A DNA stretch of 64,000 bases, taken from Amblyornis subalaris (lineage: Eukaryota; Chordata; Aves; Passeriformes; Ptilonorhynchidae). The notes beneath the pieces are model-generated. The model had not been told where the DNA came from, did not search any database, and saw only the letters and a program-made list of their open reading frames with translations. How positions within the stretch are numbered: position 1 is the first letter of the stretch; every line of letters begins with the position of its first letter. This document shows, in pieces, positions 59,801 through 64,000 of this stretch. The position numbers and the translations under genes are program-made. The stretch is taken from positions 4,030,001-4,094,000 of the forward strand of contig JACAXG010000052.1 in the NCBI GenBank assembly GCA_018881555.1. The letters run 5' to 3'.

Positions 59801-62800
59801 TGTAAAAGAAGATTGGCTGTAGATACGGGTCCTGGGAGAGGTAGTAATTTACACAGAATGCTAAGAATGCTATGACAGGTGTCTTTGTATAGCATGGAAA
59901 TAAAATGGTAGACAGAGGAATGATGGGCAGGTATGGCAATTTTTTGGGAGGGGGTGTCCTGGGCTTATTCTGCTTGGGTTCTTTAAAAGGGGCCGAGACT
60001 CAAGAGATGGATCCGGATTGAGTGCACAGCTGTAACTGCTGATGAGCTAATTGCTCCTTATCTCTCAGCCCCATTCATCTTCATTTTTTACCAATTACTG
60101 AGAATTATCTGTGTTCTCAGTTGGATATGAGAGTTAATCCTTTTTGGTTAAGCTGGCAGTACTGTGAGCAGATTCCAAATCATAGGGTGAAAAAGCCAGA
60201 GCAAGCTTGTTCTCAAACTCTCTCCAGTTCAATGACAGTATCACTAGTTCATAAGAATTTTTCTATTGTTTAACAGATTAAACACTGATTTTTTTGTTTT
60301 ACTTTTATACTATTATTAATATGTACTTTTCTCTTAGCGTAAACTGAATGTGTATATTCCTAGGTGGATGGATGTGCTCCCTTTCTAAAAGTATTCACTT
60401 GCAAAAATGAAAATGAGATAAATATTAACTTCAGACCAGAAGGATTCTTTGCAGTATGTCAGTGTTTATTGTATGATACATAGCACTTCTTTTAACAACA
60501 AGACTGTGCATGCAACTTTGACATCATGGGACATAAGACAAATGCTTGTCAGTGACAGATATCTACTTTTGTAAATTTGTTTGAGATCTGTGGGTGAAAA
60601 GTGCTGTCTAGGTGCTTGCAAAAGCATAATCATACAGCCTTAAGGACAAATGTGCTATGTTGAGCACATCATATTTCAAGCTAAAGGAATGCTTTCATAA
60701 AACTGTGCTTTGGGAACACACAGAACACCAGAAACAGATCATTTAGTTATAATCAGGTCACTAGGCTTTTTTCTAGAATTTTGCTTGTCATGGTAAAAAA
60801 AATTTTGCATCTTATAGCTAAAATATAATGTTTGTCTGCCACCAAGAATATAATTTCTCCATATCTGCTTCGCTAGCCTTTAATTGTGATAGTTAAATTT
60901 GCTAAACAAGGCAACAAACTGGTTGTTATGATCTGAACACCAGTTAGCAAATTAAGGGAATTATTAGCAAAGATTCAGCATTTCATGTTGGAAGGTCAGT
61001 TGTGTTATAACAGTTCCCTCATCTAGATTAAATCCTCACTGTGAAGTTCATTGAAACAAATGTAGACATTTGCATCTGAGTCACCTTAGACTCAACAGAC
61101 AGCAATAAGTGGTTGTAGGGGTGATCCATCTCATCCTAAAGTAGATGGCAAAAGTAGAACAGATAAATTGCACCTTGCAAGTGCTTAGTCATGCAACTAC
61201 TGAGTTGTGTTACATAAAGAAAGTTAAATGAATGAATCTCACTCTCAATGCATGCAATTAATATTTTCTGGAATAAGATTTGAAGGAGTTAACAGGTCTT
61301 CTCCAAGACAGTGATACAGTAATGGTGAAATAGTGCCTAAGGCACAGTGAAATAGAAAGGAAAAAGAAATAAATCTACTCTTCAGAAACAGCAGGTGAGA
61401 AGTTTAGTTATTCAGACAGAAAACTATTTAGATATAAATATACTCACAAGTTTTTCTGATTGCATGGGTATATTGCTTCTGAATAGAGTGATTTTACCTA
61501 CATGAAGTATGCAAGAGAATAGGCTTCTGAAATTTCAGAAGCAAAAGCTTCCAGTATGACATTTGTGCTTTGGGCTTGCTATGAAGCTGTATCAAGTTCG
61601 TGGAAAAATCTAAATTAATAAGTCTATCTTGTCAGCAAGATAAAAAAAAAAAAGCTATTTATATTGTTTGATCACATTTACTTTATTTCNTGTTCCATGC
61701 AGGATAATCCTAATTGGATAAATAGTTGGATAATTTAATCTTCAATGTGATTTTTTTTTTTAAATGCATATTTTATTGTTATGGTCATTTTTTCTTATTG
61801 GTAGTGCCTTGTGTGAAACTAATGAAATTGTTAAGCTTTCATTCAGTTTTGTTTCATTGTTATTTGTTATCTGCAGTAGGTATACTAAACCATGACATTG
61901 TGGATGTGCTATGTTAAGAAATTTAAGCTTATTTTGCTAAGTAGTTATGCTAATCTATAGGATCATCTACCATAAGTATTAATTAGAAGGTATATTTTTA
62001 AAAGAAAACACTAAACTTTATGGTTATTGATTCAATTTTAGAAAATGATGTCTGTGGTGGAATAAGGGACAAGTTAACATATCTCTCACATGAAAATTGA
62101 ATTATCATCATGAAAGTATGTCTCTTTTCTGTGTTACAGACATTTAAATATGCTGTATTATGCATAAAAATATTATCCCTATAGTTATGTAGATATTAAA
62201 GAAATAGAGAAGTTTTTCATTCATATGCAGGACAAAGGACTAAATAGAGCCTCATTTATTTTTGGAACAGAATTAAAAATGTGCATCCTTTTCTGACTGG
62301 TGTGTATATTTCAGAGTAATGTTAACTAGGCAACATATATTTTTGGGGTTAAAGGTAACTTGATAGAATTGAATCCTGGCGGTTTTTGTTTAATGAGAAT
62401 ATCCTGGGGCAAAAAAAAGTATGCTTTCTAGAGACTAAGGCTGTATTTGCACACTTATCATGCCTGCCTGTGTCTGTGTTCAAAGAAGCATTTTTGGAGT
62501 TTCTCCAGGTAATGGGAAGGGGAACCATAGGGCCTAAGTCAGGCATCTACTGTAAGAAATTTTCTTAAATTGAGTCTGCACGTGGAAAATTGCGTACTCT
62601 GGCAGTTCTTAAAAACTCCATTTTATAGGTCTTTTCCCGTCAGCAATGTCAGCAGGATGTACATGTAGATACATTGCCCTTGTCTCCGAGTTTGCATTCA
62701 AGTCTTAGAGCTTCAACTTTTTATGATCAGGAAATCCATTAACACATCTATGTGATAAAGCAGATAAATGAGGACCATACTGCTGCAAAAATCAGAATGG

Positions 62801-64000
62801 GAAATAACTGCCTCTTTTATATGGAAAGAAGTAATGTGCACAGAAGAGGGAGGGGACAGACAAGCAAGGGGAGGATACAGTCCTGTGAAGAGGAAGTTTA
62901 TCCTAGAGGTCAGAATTTCTTCTTATTTCTTTCAAGCTCTTCTTGTGATGACAGAGGCAAAGCACTGATCATGCTCTGAGGTTGCATGTCAGACATCAAA
63001 CTTTCCCGTTGCTCTTGAATCTTGACTGCCAGTCCAGTTTGTGTCTGAATATTCAGATACTAGAACCACGGATGTACATTTCTATGTACTTCCATAGAAA
63101 ATCAACTCTGCATATTTTTTTTGTAAAATGTATTGACCATCTTCTTTTAGCTATACTGGATAGGGCATTATTTGATATTTTTAAAAATGTAGAATTAAGT
63201 CTATGGATAGGAGAAAGTACTGTAAGACCTGTGCAACTTACCCTTTCAAGCAAAGGAGGAAGCTCCATGACCTCTTAAAAATTCAGATTTTGCCCAGCCT
63301 CATGCAGTGGTTTAGGGTGGAGAAGTAATTTAGCCATTTAATTTAACCTGGCCCTTTCCCTTTTTGCATTAAAAACCAAAAATGTGTGAAGTTGACACTC
63401 CTGTAAAATGCAGCCCTGTGACTCTGGTGAGGTGAGAGGAGGTGGCTGTTCCAGAAGTGACCCTCTGGGTTTCTTAATCGTGTATTAACTGATCAACGTG
63501 CTTGAAAAAAGAAAGCTGAATAGCATAAAATTCGACTGGCAGTACCTTGAATAATCTATGTGTATTTTTGACAGTTAAAATGGAGACAATAGGAATACTT
63601 GATGGACCAGACAGGAGGGAACAGAAAGGATTTTAACATGGTTTTCTTTAACAGCAGGCCATAATCGAGATGCAGACCCTTGCATTTATTCAGTGCTGAG
63701 AGAATTACTAGTTTGATAACGACTAGGAATGTTGTTATTAAAACAGTATGTGCAGTTCATTTTCAACAGTTTTGAATTAGAGTCTGCACTAATGAAACGG
63801 ATACGGTTTCTTTCACAAAGGGCAGATCTGTTAGTTAATATAGCTGCAGCAGTGCCTTGTGGACCATGCCTTTAGCTCTATTTGTATTTCACAGCATGAT
63901 AAGCAAAGAGTGTTGATTTTCAAGGATCCTGCTGATGAAAGGTAATGGCATTATTACATCTTTATCTCAAAAACAGAACTGCATGGTAAATGATTATTTT

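Larger units (their letters stand above)
54878..64000 (+). other. DACH1: DACH1 intron downstream of exon B (5' part)
   Basis: This is intronic sequence starting at the GTAAGT donor; the next exon is outside the window. No CR1 fragment is evident here. It holds an A-rich run at 57807-57840, two G/T-rich tracts (58424-58512 and 59729-59800), and unique-looking blocks with regulatory-like composition near 57880-58160 and 60000-60130. The remainder is AT-rich, with only short chance reading frames. Confidence 0.85.

Noticed and set aside
6037..61690. Ten isolated N bases (6037, 9487, 20155, 20709, 26265, 27342, 28087, 31453, 38977, 61690)
   Set aside because: These are single unresolved calls, not gaps or biological features. 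None falls within an exon.
1..64000. CRISPR arrays, bacterial operons, tRNA or rRNA genes, CpG-island promoter
   Set aside because: No regularly spaced repeats, no compact gene strings and no CpG-rich promoter-like block were seen. The window is the interior of a large vertebrate gene.

Overview
The window is vertebrate nuclear DNA, almost certainly avian. It is AT-rich and intron-dominated. It carries eight 5'-truncated CR1 LINE fragments, several ending in the ATTCTATG-type tail typical of bird CR1. A galliform such as chicken fits, but the species cannot be fixed from sequence alone. Ten isolated N bases suggest a draft assembly or unresolved polymorphisms.

Only two segments are convincingly protein-coding. 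Both lie on the + strand and are consecutive internal exons of a dachshund-family gene, which I assign to DACH1. Exon A (18958-19073) encodes the GRPPKR basic stretch that follows the N-terminal Dachshund (Ski/Sno/Dac-like) domain. Exon B (54716-54877) encodes a nine-alanine run and the segment ending in NSSV. They join in phase through a split glycine codon. The rest is intron: at least 18,957 bases upstream of exon A, 35,642 bases between the exons, and at least 9,123 bases downstream of exon B. No start codon, stop codon, promoter or 3' UTR of the gene lies in the window.

The introns hold CR1 fragments (seven antisense and one sense relative to the gene), a 140-bp (GGGAA)n microsatellite, shorter simple repeats, and G/T-rich and purine-rich tracts. 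They also hold several repeat-free stretches with clustered homeodomain-, E-box- and POU-like sequences. The DACH1 locus is known for deeply conserved long-range enhancers, so these stretches are reasonable enhancer candidates, but conservation cannot be tested here.

I found no bacterial-type operon, CRISPR array, RNA gene or clear novel system. The least explained segments are a structured, GC-richer insert at 1789-2205, a both-strand-open segment at 53592-53885 with a perfect splice donor on the minus strand, and the enhancer-like blocks.
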